This document shows positions 1 through 8,359 of a DNA stretch of 64,000 nt, piece after piece (the first letter of the stretch is position 1; every line of letters begins with the position of its first letter). The position numbers were made by a program, and so were the translations under genes. The notes below the pieces were generated by a model that did no database searches, had not been told where the DNA came from, and saw only the letters and a list, made by a program, of their open reading frames with translations. Source of the stretch: Streptomyces physcomitrii (GTDB taxonomy: Bacteria > Actinomycetota > Actinomycetes > Streptomycetales > Streptomycetaceae); contig NZ_JAAWWP010000001.1 in assembly GCF_012273655.1 (NCBI RefSeq), positions 558,001-622,000 of the forward strand, in the 5' to 3' direction.

Positions 1-1231
1 TGAAGGTGATCCAGCCGTTGCCGGTCTGCGCGAGGGTGCGCATCATCCGGCCGTACAGCTCGCGGGCCGGGATGGTCCGGTCGGCGAGCCCCGCGGCCTC
101 GGCCCTGCGGTAGGCGGCGTCGAACTCCTCGCCCCACAGGTCGACCAGCTCGGGGGTGTCGGCCGGGGAGAACAGCGACCAGTCGGCGTCCGCCTCGACG
201 CGGCGCATGAACTCGTCGGGGATCCAGTGCGCGAGGTTGAGGTTGTGGGTGCGGCGCTGGTCCTCGCCGGTGTTGTCGCGCAGTTCGAGGAACTCCTCGA
301 TGTCCGCGTGCCAGGTCTCCAGGTAGACCGCGGCGGCGCCCTTGCGGCGGCCGCCCTGGTTGACCGCGGCCACCGAGGCGTCCAGCGTCTTGAGGAAGGG
401 CACGATGCCGCCGGAGTGGCCGTTGGTGCCCCGGATCAGCGAACCGCGGGCGCGGATGCGGGAGTAGGACAGGCCGATGCCCCCGGCGTGCTTGGAGAGG
501 CGGGCGACCTGGTGGTAGCGGTCGTAGATGGAGTCCAGCTCGTCCTGCGGGGAGTCGAGGAGGTAGCAGGAGGACATCTGGGGGTGGCGGGTACCGGAGT
601 TGAAGAGCGTGGGGGAGGAGGGCAGGTACTCCAGACGGCTCATCAGCCGGTAGAGCGAGGCCACCTCCTCGACCGCGGCGGGGCTCGCGTCCTTGGCGAG
701 GCCGCAGGCCACCCGCAGCAGGAAGTGCTGGGGCGTCTCGATGACCTGACGGGTCAGCGGGTGGCGCAGCAGATAGCGGCTGTGCAGGGTGCGCAGCCCG
801 AAGTAGCCGAAGCGGTCGTCCGCCTCGGTGTCGATCATCGCGTCGAGCCGGGCCGCGTGCGCGGTGACGAACTCGGCGGTGCGGTCGGCGATCAGCCCCT
901 CGCGGTGCCCGGTGGCGACCGAGCCGGAGAAGCCGCGCACGCCCTGGCTCGCGGCCTCGTCCCGGATGGTGAGGGTGAGCAGCCGCGCGGCGAGCCGGGA
1001 GTACGCCGGGTCCTCCGAGATCAGTCCGGCGGCCGACTCCGTTGCCAGTCCGCGCAGTTCGGCCTCGTCGGCGGCGGCCGAAAGCCCGCGCAGGGCGGCC
1101 GCGGCGACCCGTCCGGAGTCCGCGTCGGGGAGGTCGGCGGTGAGCCGGGTCAGGGTGCGCAGCAGGGCGGCACCGGGTCCCTCGGCCTCGGGGTGAGTCG
1201 CAGTCGCCTCTTGGGCGGGCGCGATGGTCAC
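1..1231 (-). CDS. nrdA: Ribonucleotide reductase alpha subunit, class Ia (5' part, runs off the left edge)
   Basis: Large subunit of the B12-independent ribonucleoside-diphosphate reductase, which makes deoxyribonucleotides. About 410 N-terminal residues are visible. They include a PSSPTLFNSGT block followed by the first redox cysteine in SSCYLLD, a KHAGGIGLSYSRIRARG block, and RRKGAAAVYLETWHADI, all typical of NrdA. The start is the GTG at 1231, preceded by a GAGGGAGAG ribosome site. The gene lies just downstream of a cobalamin riboswitch, which in Streptomyces shuts the class Ia operon when B12 allows use of the class II enzyme. nrdB would be expected beyond the left edge. Confidence 0.93.
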   Translation of the reverse strand, partial: MTIAPAQEATATHPEAEGPGAALLRTLTRLTADLPDADSGRVAAAALRGLSAAADEAELRGLATESAAGLISEDPAYSRLAARLLTLTIRDEAASQGVRGFSGSVATGHREGLIADRTAEFVTAHAARLDAMIDTEADDRFGYFGLRTLHSRYLLRHPLTRQVIETPQHFLLRVACGLAKDASPAAVEEVASLYRLMSRLEYLPSSPTLFNSGTRHPQMSSCYLLDSPQDELDSIYDRYHQVARLSKHAGGIGLSYSRIRARGSLIRGTNGHSGGIVPFLKTLDASVAAVNQGGRRKGAAAVYLETWHADIEEFLELRDNTGEDQRRTHNLNLAHWIPDEFMRRVEADADWSLFSPADTPELVDLWGEEFDAAYRRAEAAGLADRTIPARELYGRMMRTLAQTGNGWITF

Positions 1232-1361
1232 GTGTCACTCTCCCTCGCTGGACGGAACCGCGCAGGGGAGGGCACACGTCTGCCGGATGGCACGGCAGGC
1301 CGCGTCCACCACCCTTCCGCGGGGCTCCGGACGTCTGGACCCGGGACGGACGTACCGGGTC

Positions 1362-1470
1362 GCCGTCGACAGGTCTTCGGACTCACGGGGCAGGCAGAGA
1401 CTGCCCGTTCACCGTTGCGGGACAGTTCCGGACTTCCACCGGATTCCCCTGCGGCGACAGCGAGCACGAG
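1362..1470 (-). promoter_or_regulatory. Cobalamin (AdoCbl) riboswitch in the nrdA leader
   Basis: On the minus strand the core elements appear in order: GGGAA, then GGTGGAAGTCC, CTGTCCCGCAACGGTGA, and finally GAGTCCGAAGACCTG. This is the consensus of the cobalamin riboswitch including the B12 box. It ends about 130 bases before the nrdA GTG. B12 binding is expected to lower nrdA expression. The outer limits are approximate; the core is at 1369-1446. Confidence 0.93.
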
Positions 1471-1606
1471 CATACATGTGGTGCCGTCCCGCGAAGGAAC
1501 ACCCCACATCTTGTGGTGCGTTGTGTCGCATGGACGCACCGGAATTCCGGCGCCCGCGGCGCCTCGCAGCCCTCGCGCAGGCGGCTCGGAGCACCGGCGC
1601 GGCGGC

Positions 1607-2101
1607 TCAGAGCGTCAGCGCGTACGCGAGCAGCGTCAGTGCGGGTACCGGTTCCCAGTCCCGCTCGGGGGCCCGGGTGAAGCCGAGCCGCTCGTAGAGC
1701 CGGTGGGCGGAGCGCATCGCGGGCTGGGTGGAGAGCACCAGGGCGCGGCAGTCCGGCAGCGCGCGGGCCCGCTCGACGCAGGCGCGCACCAGGGCCTCTC
1801 CGGCGCCCCTGCCGCGCGCCGCGGCCGAGACCGCGAGCATCCGGAACTCGGCCTCCCCGGCGCCCGCGAGCTCCGCGTACGGCCCCTGTGCGGCGAAGGT
1901 CACGGCGCCGCGTATCCGCCCGTCCTCCTCGGCGACGAGCACCTCGGCCTCGGCCGCCCGCCGGGCCACGTCGCGCAGCACCGGCAGGTAGGGGTCGTCC
2001 GCGCCGGAGAGCAGCAGGCCGTCCGCCAGATAGGCCCGGGCGGTGAGTTCACCGATCTCCTCGTACTCCGCCGGGCGGGCGGGTCTGATCAGGATGTCCA
2101 T
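1607..2101 (-). CDS. GNAT family N-acetyltransferase
   Basis: Predicted acyl-CoA-dependent acetyltransferase of 164 residues; substrate unknown. It opens with MDILIRPARPAEYEEIGEL and has the acetyl-CoA pyrophosphate-binding segment AVSAAARGRGAGEALVRACVERA plus a C-terminal LYERLGFTRAPERDW motif, all standard for GNAT. The ATG at 2101 is preferred over an in-frame TTG at 2131, because the TTG sits inside a terminator hairpin belonging to the upstream gene. It is a single gene between nrdA and the symporter operon. Confidence 0.85.
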   Translation of the reverse strand: MDILIRPARPAEYEEIGELTARAYLADGLLLSGADDPYLPVLRDVARRAAEAEVLVAEEDGRIRGAVTFAAQGPYAELAGAGEAEFRMLAVSAAARGRGAGEALVRACVERARALPDCRALVLSTQPAMRSAHRLYERLGFTRAPERDWEPVPALTLLAYALTL

Positions 2102-2130
2102 GCTCCGCAGTGTGCACGAGGGGTACGACA

Positions 2131-2160
2131 ACGGGCCGCCGGACGATCCCGGCGGCCCGT
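2131..2160 (-). terminator. Rho-independent-type hairpin after the symporter gene
   Basis: A perfect 12-bp inverted repeat (2131-2142 with 2149-2160) with a 6-base loop. It lies between the symporter stop and the acetyltransferase start, both on the minus strand. There is no clear U-tract, as is common in Streptomyces. Confidence 0.6.
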
Positions 2161-2185
2161 CGGCCCGCTTGCCGCGGGGCTCCGC

Positions 2186-3814
2186 TCAGTGCGCGGAACC
2201 CGCGGTGGCGGGCGGCAGTTCCTCCTGTACGCCCGGGTCCCCGGCGTCCGCCGTGTAGTCCCCGGCGGTGGTCTCGTCGACGCCCTCGGGGGCCTTCACG
2301 GCCTTCAGGACGAAGGTGAGGACCACGGTGACGACGAGGTTCAGGACGAAGGCGGTCAGACCGATGTAGCCGATCTCACCGATGCCCGGGATCTCCTTGG
2401 CCGAGCCGCCGAAGTGCTTCTGCGTGGGGCTCGCGACCCCGTACGCGGCGATGGTGCCGTAGGCCATGCCGACCGCCCAGCCCGCGAGCAGCGCCCAGCG
2501 GTGGAACCAGCGGGTGAACAGGCCGCCGACCAGGGCCGGGAAGGTCTGCAGGATCCAGATGCCGCCCAGGAGCTGGAAGTTGATGGCGACCGTCTTGTCC
2601 ATGCCGAGCACGAAGATCAGCGCGCCGACCTTCACGAGCAGCGAGACCAGCTTGGAGACCTTGGTCTCCTGCGCCGGTGTCGCGTCCGGCTTGATGAAGT
2701 CCTTGTAGATGTTGCGGGTGAACAGGTTCGCCGCCGCGATCGACATGATGGCCGCCGGGACCAGCGCGCCGATGCCGATGGCCGCGAAGGCGACGCCGGT
2801 GAACCAGTCCGGGAACATGTCCTCGAAGAGCTGCGGGATGGCCAGCTGGCCGTTGTCCACCTTCACGCCCGCCGCGATCGCCATGAAGCCGAGCAGCGCG
2901 AGCAGCCCCAGCATCAGCGAGTACAGCGGCAGGATCGTGGTGTTGCGGCGGATCACCTCGCGGCTGCGCGAGGAGAGCGTCGCCGTGATCGAGTGCGGGT
3001 ACATGAAGAGCGCGAGGGCCGAGCCCAGGGCGAGCGTGGCGTAGGTCCACTGGCCCGCCTCGGCCGGGGCGAGCGAGCCGCGCGGCTTGTCCGTCGCCGG
3101 GTTGACCTGCGAGAGGGCGTCCCCCGCCTTGGCGAAGATGTCGTCGAAGCCGCCCAGCTTGTACGGGATGTAGATGATCGCCACCAGGATCACCAGGTAG
3201 ATCAGGGTGTCCTTGACGAAGGCGATCAGCGCCGGGGCGCGCAGCCCGGAGGAGTAGGTGTACGCGGCGAGCACACCGAAGGCGATGAGCAGCGGCAGGT
3301 CCTTGATGAACCAGTTGGTGTCCTCGCCGCCGCCGATGCCCATCACGTCCAGGACGGCCTGGATGCCGACCAGTTGGAGCGCGATGTACGGCATGGTCGC
3401 GAGGATGCCGGTGACCGCGACCGCCAGCGAGAGCCCCTTGGAGCCGAAGCGTCCGCGCACGAAGTCGGAGGTGGTGACGTAGCCGTGCTTGTGCGAGACC
3501 GACCAGAGCCGCGGCAGGAAGGTGAAGATCAGCGGGTAGACCAGGATCGTGTACGGCACCGCGAAGAAGCCGGAGGCGCCGGCCGCGTAGATCGCCGCGG
3601 GCACGGCCACGAAGGTGTAGGCGGTGTAGAGGTCGCCGCCGAGCAGGAACCAGGTCACCCAGGTGCCGAACGAGCGCCCGCCCAGGCCCCATTCGTCGAG
3701 GCTGTTCTCGTTCTCGGCCTTGCGCCAGCGGGCGGCCATGAAGCCCATGGCCGTGACGGCCACGAAGAAGAAGCAGAAGACGGCGAGTGCCACGCCGTTG
3801 ACGCCGTCGTTCAC
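2186..3814 (-). CDS. Sodium:solute symporter, monocarboxylate (MctP-like) type
   Basis: Integral membrane permease of the SSS family, 542 residues with about 13 hydrophobic segments. The N-terminal part GGRSFGTWVTWFLLGGDLYTAYTF and the early VPAAIYAAGASGFFAVPYT stretch resemble MctP-like permeases, which take up short-chain monocarboxylates such as acetate, pyruvate or lactate with sodium. The substrate is inferred. The start ATG overlaps the stop of the preceding DUF3311 gene by 4 bases (ATGA), so the two are translationally coupled, an arrangement usual for this family. Confidence 0.88.
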   Translation of the reverse strand: MNDGVNGVALAVFCFFFVAVTAMGFMAARWRKAENENSLDEWGLGGRSFGTWVTWFLLGGDLYTAYTFVAVPAAIYAAGASGFFAVPYTILVYPLIFTFLPRLWSVSHKHGYVTTSDFVRGRFGSKGLSLAVAVTGILATMPYIALQLVGIQAVLDVMGIGGGEDTNWFIKDLPLLIAFGVLAAYTYSSGLRAPALIAFVKDTLIYLVILVAIIYIPYKLGGFDDIFAKAGDALSQVNPATDKPRGSLAPAEAGQWTYATLALGSALALFMYPHSITATLSSRSREVIRRNTTILPLYSLMLGLLALLGFMAIAAGVKVDNGQLAIPQLFEDMFPDWFTGVAFAAIGIGALVPAAIMSIAAANLFTRNIYKDFIKPDATPAQETKVSKLVSLLVKVGALIFVLGMDKTVAINFQLLGGIWILQTFPALVGGLFTRWFHRWALLAGWAVGMAYGTIAAYGVASPTQKHFGGSAKEIPGIGEIGYIGLTAFVLNLVVTVVLTFVLKAVKAPEGVDETTAGDYTADAGDPGVQEELPPATAGSAH

Positions 3815-4092
3815 TTCGCGCCTCCCTCGGCACCGCGCCGGGCGGCGGCCGCGGCCTTGCGCCCGCGCTGGTCACGCTGCCAGAGCTGGTACGCGATCAT
3901 GGTGAGCAGGGTCGACAGGACCACCCAGCCCATCTGGTACCAGTAGAAGAACGGGATCCCGATGAAGGCCGGGTCGGTCTTGGCGTAGGAGCCGACCCAC
4001 AGCAGGGCCACGAACGGCGCGCACAGGCATACGGCGATCACCACGCGCGCCGGTGTCACCACCGGGTCTCTCACTTCGGGTGCGTCTGGCAT
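3811..4092 (-). CDS. DUF3311 small membrane protein, symporter partner
   Basis: A 93-residue protein with two membrane segments (about residues 17-37 and 48-68), the motif GIPFFYWYQMGWV between them, and a basic C-terminal tail. This matches DUF3311, which is routinely encoded directly before SSS-family permeases and probably acts as an accessory subunit. It is coupled to the symporter by a 4-base overlap. Its promoter should lie in the 164-base gap up to the end of dasR. Confidence 0.85.
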   Translation of the reverse strand: MPDAPEVRDPVVTPARVVIAVCLCAPFVALLWVGSYAKTDPAFIGIPFFYWYQMGWVVLSTLLTMIAYQLWQRDQRGRKAAAAARRGAEGGAK

Positions 4093-4256
4093 ACGTCGGC
4101 TCCGTCCCCATCACTGGCCAATGATCGGACGAAATGTAGGGGACGCATCCCGCGATACGAAACCCCTGGTCCGGATGCCGGGCGTAACGGTTCGGTGTCG
4201 GCGCCGCCCCCGCGGGCCCGGCGGCCGCCGGAGCCGTCAGCCGCGCGGGGCGCTCT

Positions 4257-5045
4257 TCACTCGTTGGGGCGCTGGAGGCGGGCCACGAACTTGTAGCGGT
4301 CGCCGCGGTAGACCGAGCGCACCCACTCCACCGGCCGCTGCTCCTCGTCGAGGGAGTGCCGGGAGAGCATCAGCATCGGCAGGCCCACGTCGGTGCCGAG
4401 CAGCCCGGCCTCGCGCGGGGTGGCCAGCGAGGTCTCGATGGTCTCCTCGGCCTCGGCCAGCTGCACCCCGTACACCTCGTCGAGGGCGGTGTACAGGGAG
4501 GCGTACTTGACCAGGGAGCGGCGCAGGGCGGGGAAGCGCTTGGCCGAGAGGTGGGTGGTCTCGATCGCCATCGGCTCGCCGTTGGCCAGGCGCAGCCGCT
4601 CGATCCGCAGCACCCGCCCGCCCGCGGTGATGTCGAGCAGGCCCGCGAGCCGCTCGTCGGCGGTGATGTAGCCGACGTCCAGGAGCTGCGAGGTCGGCTC
4701 CAGGCCGCGGGCGCGCATGTCCTCGGTGTACGAGGTGAGCTGGAGGGTCTGGGAGACCTTCGGCTTGGCGACGAAGGTGCCCTTGCCCTGGATGCGCTCC
4801 AGGCGCCCCTCGACCACCAGCTCCTGGAGCGCCTGGCGCACGGTGGTCCGCGAGGTGTCGAACTCGGCGGCCAGGGTGCGCTCCGGCGGCACCGGGGTGC
4901 CCGGCGGCATGGTCTCGGTCATGTCGAGCAAGTGCCGCTTCAGCCGGTAGTACTTGGGCACGCGCGCGGTACGTCCCGTACCGGACGGCTCCGCCGCAGC
5001 GTGCGGGGCCGCCTCGGGCCCCGCGCTCTCCGCCTCCGTGCTCAT
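4257..5045 (-). CDS. dasR: GntR-family global regulator DasR
   Basis: HutC-type GntR regulator of aminosugar metabolism and development; glucosamine-6-phosphate is the known effector that releases it from DNA. An N-terminal winged helix (about residues 35-100; [21 protein letters not shown], then [12 protein letters not shown]) is followed by a UTRA ligand domain ([19 protein letters not shown] to the end). The sequence is nearly that of S. coelicolor DasR as recalled. Start is the ATG at 5045 with GGAGAGGGCGG upstream, giving 262 residues; a longer in-frame reading to 5126 is unlikely. It sits next to its known targets dasD and nagB. Confidence 0.95.
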   Translation of the reverse strand: MSTEAESAGPEAAPHAAAEPSGTGRTARVPKYYRLKRHLLDMTETMPPGTPVPPERTLAAEFDTSRTTVRQALQELVVEGRLERIQGKGTFVAKPKVSQTLQLTSYTEDMRARGLEPTSQLLDVGYITADERLAGLLDITAGGRVLRIERLRLANGEPMAIETTHLSAKRFPALRRSLVKYASLYTALDEVYGVQLAEAEETIETSLATPREAGLLGTDVGLPMLMLSRHSLDEEQRPVEWVRSVYRGDRYKFVARLQRPNE

Positions 5046-5358
5046 CGTCCGCCCTCTCCGGCCGCCTGCTGTCGACGTACGCTCCGCCCTCACGGTGCCC
5101 GCCGCCTGTGCCGGACATCGTGACACGGCCCCCTGCGCGGGCCGCGCGTGCCGTCCGCGGCCCGATTACGTACCGCGAGCCTTCTTATACACCCTTGACA
5201 CCCCCAAAAGTCCAGGCCAGAGTCACAAACTGGTCTACACCATGAGGCAGATCACTCGCCATGGTCCGGCCGCGGGTCATCCGGCCGGGTGGTGAGGTCA
5301 GCCGAGGCCGGGGCGCCGCGCCGTCCGCAGCGGCACCCCTGAAGGGAACATCGCGTAC
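5046..5358. other. Divergent promoter region between dasR and dasD
   Basis: A 313-base gap between the two divergent genes. It holds one DasR-type operator at 5229-5244. No reading frame with coding character was seen. In S. coelicolor the dasABC transporter genes lie in this position; nothing resembling them remains. Confidence 0.7.
5229..5244. promoter_or_regulatory. DasR-responsive element (dre) upstream of dasD
   Basis: The 16-mer ACTGGTCTACACCATG closely fits the DasR consensus ACTGGTCTAGACCACT. It lies about 115 bases before the dasD start and about 185 bases before the dasR start, so it could serve both genes. Confidence 0.8.
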
Positions 5359-6909
5359 ATGAACTCCACGGAAGCGGCCCGCCCGGACGCCCTGCACCGC
5401 GACGCGCTCGCCGTCCTCCAGCCCGGTTTCACCGGCACCACCGCGCCGGACTGGCTGCGGCGCCGGCTGGGCGAGGGCCTGGTCTCGGTCGGCCTCTTCG
5501 GGCGCAACATCACCGATGACCGTCAACTGGCCGCGCTGACCGCCCAGTTGCGCGCCGAGCGGCCGGAGCTGCTGGTCGCGGTCGACGAGGAGGGCGGCGA
5601 CGTCACCCGCCTCGACGTGCGCGAGGGCTCCGCCTTCCCGGGCAATCTGGCGCTCGGCGCGGTGGACGACACCGCCCTCACCCGCGAGGTGGCCCACGCC
5701 CTCGGCGCCCGCCTCGCCGCCTGCGGCGTCAACCTGAACTGGGCGCCCTGCGCCGACGTCAACTCCGATCCCCGCAACCCGGTCATCGGGGTCCGCTCCT
5801 TCGGCTCCGGCACCGAACTGGCCGCCCGGCACACCGCCGCCTACGTCGAGGGGCTCCAGTCCGCCGGGGTCGCCGCCTGCACCAAGCACTTCCCGGGGCA
5901 CGGGGACACCTCGGTCGACTCGCACCTCGCGCTGCCCCGCGTGGACGCCGACGAGGCCCTCCTGCACGCCCGCGAACTGGTGCCCTTCCGCGCCGCGATC
6001 GAGGCCGGCACCCGCGCCGTGATGAGCGCCCACCTCCTGGTGCCCGCCCTCGACCCGGAGAACCCGGCGACCCTCTCGCCCCGCATCCTCACCGGCCTGC
6101 TCCGCGAGGAACTCGGCTACCGGGGCCTGGTGGTGACCGACGGCATCGAGATGGGCGCCATCGCCGACACCTACGGCATCGAGCGGGGCGCCGTGCTCGC
6201 CCTCGCCGCCGGGGCCGACGCGGTCTGCGTGGGCGGCGGCCTCGCCGACGAGGCCACCGTGCTCCGGCTGCGGGACGCCCTCACCGCCGCGGTACGCGAG
6301 GGCACCCTGCCCGAGGAGCGGCTCGCCGAGGCGGCCGGGCGGGTGCGCGAACTGGCCGCCTGGACCGCGGCCCACGCCGCCGGGGGCCCCGGCGCCGCGG
6401 GGACACCGGGAGGCGCCGAGGAGCCCGCTGCCGCCGAGGCGTACACCAGGACCGGCCTGCGCGCCGCCCGCCGCGCGCTGCGCGCGACCCCGGACAAGCC
6501 GGTCACCCCGCTGAGCGGCCCGCCCTACGTGGCCTCGCTCACCGTCGCGGTCAACTTCGCGGTGGGCGAGGAGACCCCCTGGGGCCCGGCGGCCGAACTG
6601 CGCGCCCTGCTGCCGGGCACCCGCAGCGGCAGCTACGGCGCCGCCCAGGGCGAACCCGCCGCCCTCGCCGGGGAGATCCTGGCCGCGGCGGGGGAGCGGC
6701 CCCTGGTCGTGGTGGTCCGCGACGCGCACCGGCACGGGTGGATGACCGAGGTCCTGGACCGGCTCCTCGCGGTGCGCCCGGAGGCCGTCGTGGTGGAGAT
6801 GGGCGTACCGCAGTCGCCGCCGCGGGGCGCCCTGCACCTGGCCACCCACGGGGCGGCCCGGGTCTGCGCCCGCGCGGCGGCCGAGGTCCTCGCCGGGGTG
6901 CGGGACTGA
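5359..6909 (+). CDS. dasD: Glycoside hydrolase family 3 beta-N-acetylglucosaminidase
   Basis: Predicted to split N-acetylglucosamine from chito-oligosaccharides. The 516-residue protein has an N-terminal GH3 barrel (about residues 15-340) with the NagZ-type signature KHFPGHGDTSVDSHLALP. It also carries VTDGIEMGAI, which holds the nucleophile aspartate, and it has a C-terminal domain of about 150 residues. No signal peptide is visible, so it is probably cytoplasmic. Start ATG at 5359 with AAGGGAA upstream. Position between dasR and nagB and a dre upstream argue for DasR control. Confidence 0.88.
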   Translation: MNSTEAARPDALHRDALAVLQPGFTGTTAPDWLRRRLGEGLVSVGLFGRNITDDRQLAALTAQLRAERPELLVAVDEEGGDVTRLDVREGSAFPGNLALGAVDDTALTREVAHALGARLAACGVNLNWAPCADVNSDPRNPVIGVRSFGSGTELAARHTAAYVEGLQSAGVAACTKHFPGHGDTSVDSHLALPRVDADEALLHARELVPFRAAIEAGTRAVMSAHLLVPALDPENPATLSPRILTGLLREELGYRGLVVTDGIEMGAIADTYGIERGAVLALAAGADAVCVGGGLADEATVLRLRDALTAAVREGTLPEERLAEAAGRVRELAAWTAAHAAGGPGAAGTPGGAEEPAAAEAYTRTGLRAARRALRATPDKPVTPLSGPPYVASLTVAVNFAVGEETPWGPAAELRALLPGTRSGSYGAAQGEPAALAGEILAAAGERPLVVVVRDAHRHGWMTEVLDRLLAVRPEAVVVEMGVPQSPPRGALHLATHGAARVCARAAAEVLAGVRD

Positions 6910-6923
6910 GCGGGGGCGCCGGG

Positions 6924-6970
6924 TACGCCGGAGGCCGCGCCCCCGAGCGGGGAGCGCGGCCTCCGGCGTA
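6924..6970. terminator. Bidirectional terminator between dasD and nagB
   Basis: A perfect 17-bp inverted repeat (6924-6940 with 6954-6970) and a 13-base loop between two convergent genes. Confidence 0.8.
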
Positions 6971-6982
6971 GCCGCCCGGGGG

Positions 6983-7768
6983 TCAGATCCCTTGCCAGGA
7001 GGGCTTCTCGGCGTAGGTATGCCGGAAGTAGTCCGCGTGCTTCAGCTTCGAGGCCGCCGCCTCGTCGACCACCACCGTGGCGTGCGGGTGCAGTTGCAGC
7101 GCCGAGGCGGGGACGACCGCGGCGAGTGGCCCCTCCACGGTCTGCGCGACGGCCTCGGCCTTGCCCTCGCCGGTGGCGAGCAGCACCAGGTGGCGGGCGT
7201 CCAGGATGGTGCCGATGCCCTGGGTGATGACGTGGTGCGGGACCTGCTCGATGTCGTCCCCGAAGAAGCGGGCGTTGTCCAGGCGGGTCTGCTCGGTGAG
7301 GGTCTTGATCCGGGTGCGCGAGGCCAGCGAGGAGCAGGGCTCGTTGAAGCCGATGTGCCCGTCGGTGCCGATGCCGAGCAGCTGCAGGTCGACCCCGCCC
7401 GCCGCGGTGAGCGCCGCGTCGTAGGCCCGGCAGGCCGCGGCCACGTCCTCGGCGGAGCCGTCCGGGCCCATGAAGGAGGACTCGTCGATGCCGAGCGGTT
7501 CGAGCACCTGGCGCAGCAGCACCGCGTGGTACGACTCCGGGTGCCCCGCGGGCAGCCCCACGTACTCGTCGAGCTGGCATATCCGGGCCCGGGAGGCGTC
7601 CACCGCCCCGCTCGCGACCCGGGCGGCGAGCGCCCGGTAGACGGGGAGCGGGGTGGACCCGGTGGCGACGCCGAGCAGGGCCTCCGGTTTGCGGGCCAGG
7701 AGCCCGGCGATGGCCCCGGCGATCAGCTCGCCGCCCGCGGCGGCGTCGGGGACGATGACAACTTCCAC
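6983..7768 (-). CDS. nagB: Glucosamine-6-phosphate deaminase
   Basis: Converts glucosamine-6-phosphate to fructose-6-phosphate and ammonia, linking aminosugar catabolism to glycolysis and removing the DasR effector. The 261-residue length is normal for the family. Motifs include LGVATGSTPLPVYRAL near residue 32, QLDEYVGLP with the catalytic aspartate, LLGIGTDGHIGFNEP, and ASALQLHPHATVVVDEAAAS. The start has a dre site about 60 bases upstream. It is convergent with dasD across a strong terminator. Confidence 0.95.
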   Translation of the reverse strand: MEVVIVPDAAAGGELIAGAIAGLLARKPEALLGVATGSTPLPVYRALAARVASGAVDASRARICQLDEYVGLPAGHPESYHAVLLRQVLEPLGIDESSFMGPDGSAEDVAAACRAYDAALTAAGGVDLQLLGIGTDGHIGFNEPCSSLASRTRIKTLTEQTRLDNARFFGDDIEQVPHHVITQGIGTILDARHLVLLATGEGKAEAVAQTVEGPLAAVVPASALQLHPHATVVVDEAAASKLKHADYFRHTYAEKPSWQGI

Positions 7769-7827
7769 GCGGGGCCTGCCGTTCTGTGAGGTCGCGGTAG
7801 CCGCGGTACGGGCGTCGGGCGGAGCGT

Positions 7828-7843
7828 TGTGGTATAGACCAAT
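7828..7843. promoter_or_regulatory. DasR-responsive element (dre) upstream of nagB
   Basis: The near-palindrome TGTGGTATAGACCAAT matches the dre pattern around a TGGT(A/C)TAGACCA core and sits about 60 bases upstream of the nagB start. Confidence 0.78.
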
Positions 7844-8110
7844 ACCAATCTAGCAGAGGGGTCCGGCGCCGGACAGCCTCCGGATCGCGGGGCGCCGCCG
7901 CGGCCCGGGCGGGGCGTCCCTTGCACGGATCAAAGAGCCGTACCACCCCTATTTCCGGCGCGGGAGCGCTAGAGTTGCGGCGGAGCGCGCGCCTCCGGGT
8001 GCCGCGCGCGGCGGTCGTACAGAGTCGAGATCCTGGGTCCGCCCCGGGAGCGGCTGCGGAGACCGCCGGAGAGAAAACGACAAACAGCTGCAGACCCGTG
8101 GACAGCGCCT

Positions 8111-8126
8111 AGTGGTCTAGTCCACA
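8111..8126. promoter_or_regulatory. Second dre-like site, far from nagB and upstream of the kinase gene
   Basis: AGTGGTCTAGTCCACA is an almost perfect DasR-type palindrome. It lies 343 bases before the nagB start but about 235 bases before the divergent histidine kinase gene, so the kinase or an unseen transcript may be its target. Confidence 0.7.
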
Positions 8127-8359
8127 ATGCTCAGGTAAAGTCTCCGTCCTTCCCGCACAGAAGGACGGTTGGGGAACCGGTCTCTCTGCCCTGACTGCCC
8201 GGCTCCTCATTCGGCCCGGACCGCACATCCGCGCGCCGATGCAACTCCGGGCTGCGGTGCCGGGAGGGCTGAGGGTCCCTCTCAGGCGCCGCGGCCCGCG
8301 GGTGTTTCCGGGGCCCGTACGGCGACTGCTCCACCGCCACCTGCGGGTACGCTCCCCCT

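Larger units (their letters stand above)
7769..8359. other. Long gap between nagB and the histidine kinase gene, with two dre sites
   Basis: A 591-base divergent gap with no convincing gene. It holds a dre near nagB (7828-7843), a second dre (8111-8126), and a small hairpin (8144-8151 with 8161-8168, 9-base loop) that would lie in the kinase leader if transcription starts near the second dre. Confidence 0.6.

Noticed and set aside
2102..2131. Upstream TTG start for the first GNAT gene
   Set aside because: It lies in a 12-bp terminator hairpin and adds residues not seen in the family.
227..3946. A 1239-codon open frame on the plus strand
   Set aside because: It runs antisense through nrdA, the GNAT gene and the symporter gene, lacks any domain, and comes from high-GC third-position bias.
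8144..8168. Small hairpin considered as part of a tRNA
   Set aside because: No D-, anticodon- or T-arm could be built around it.
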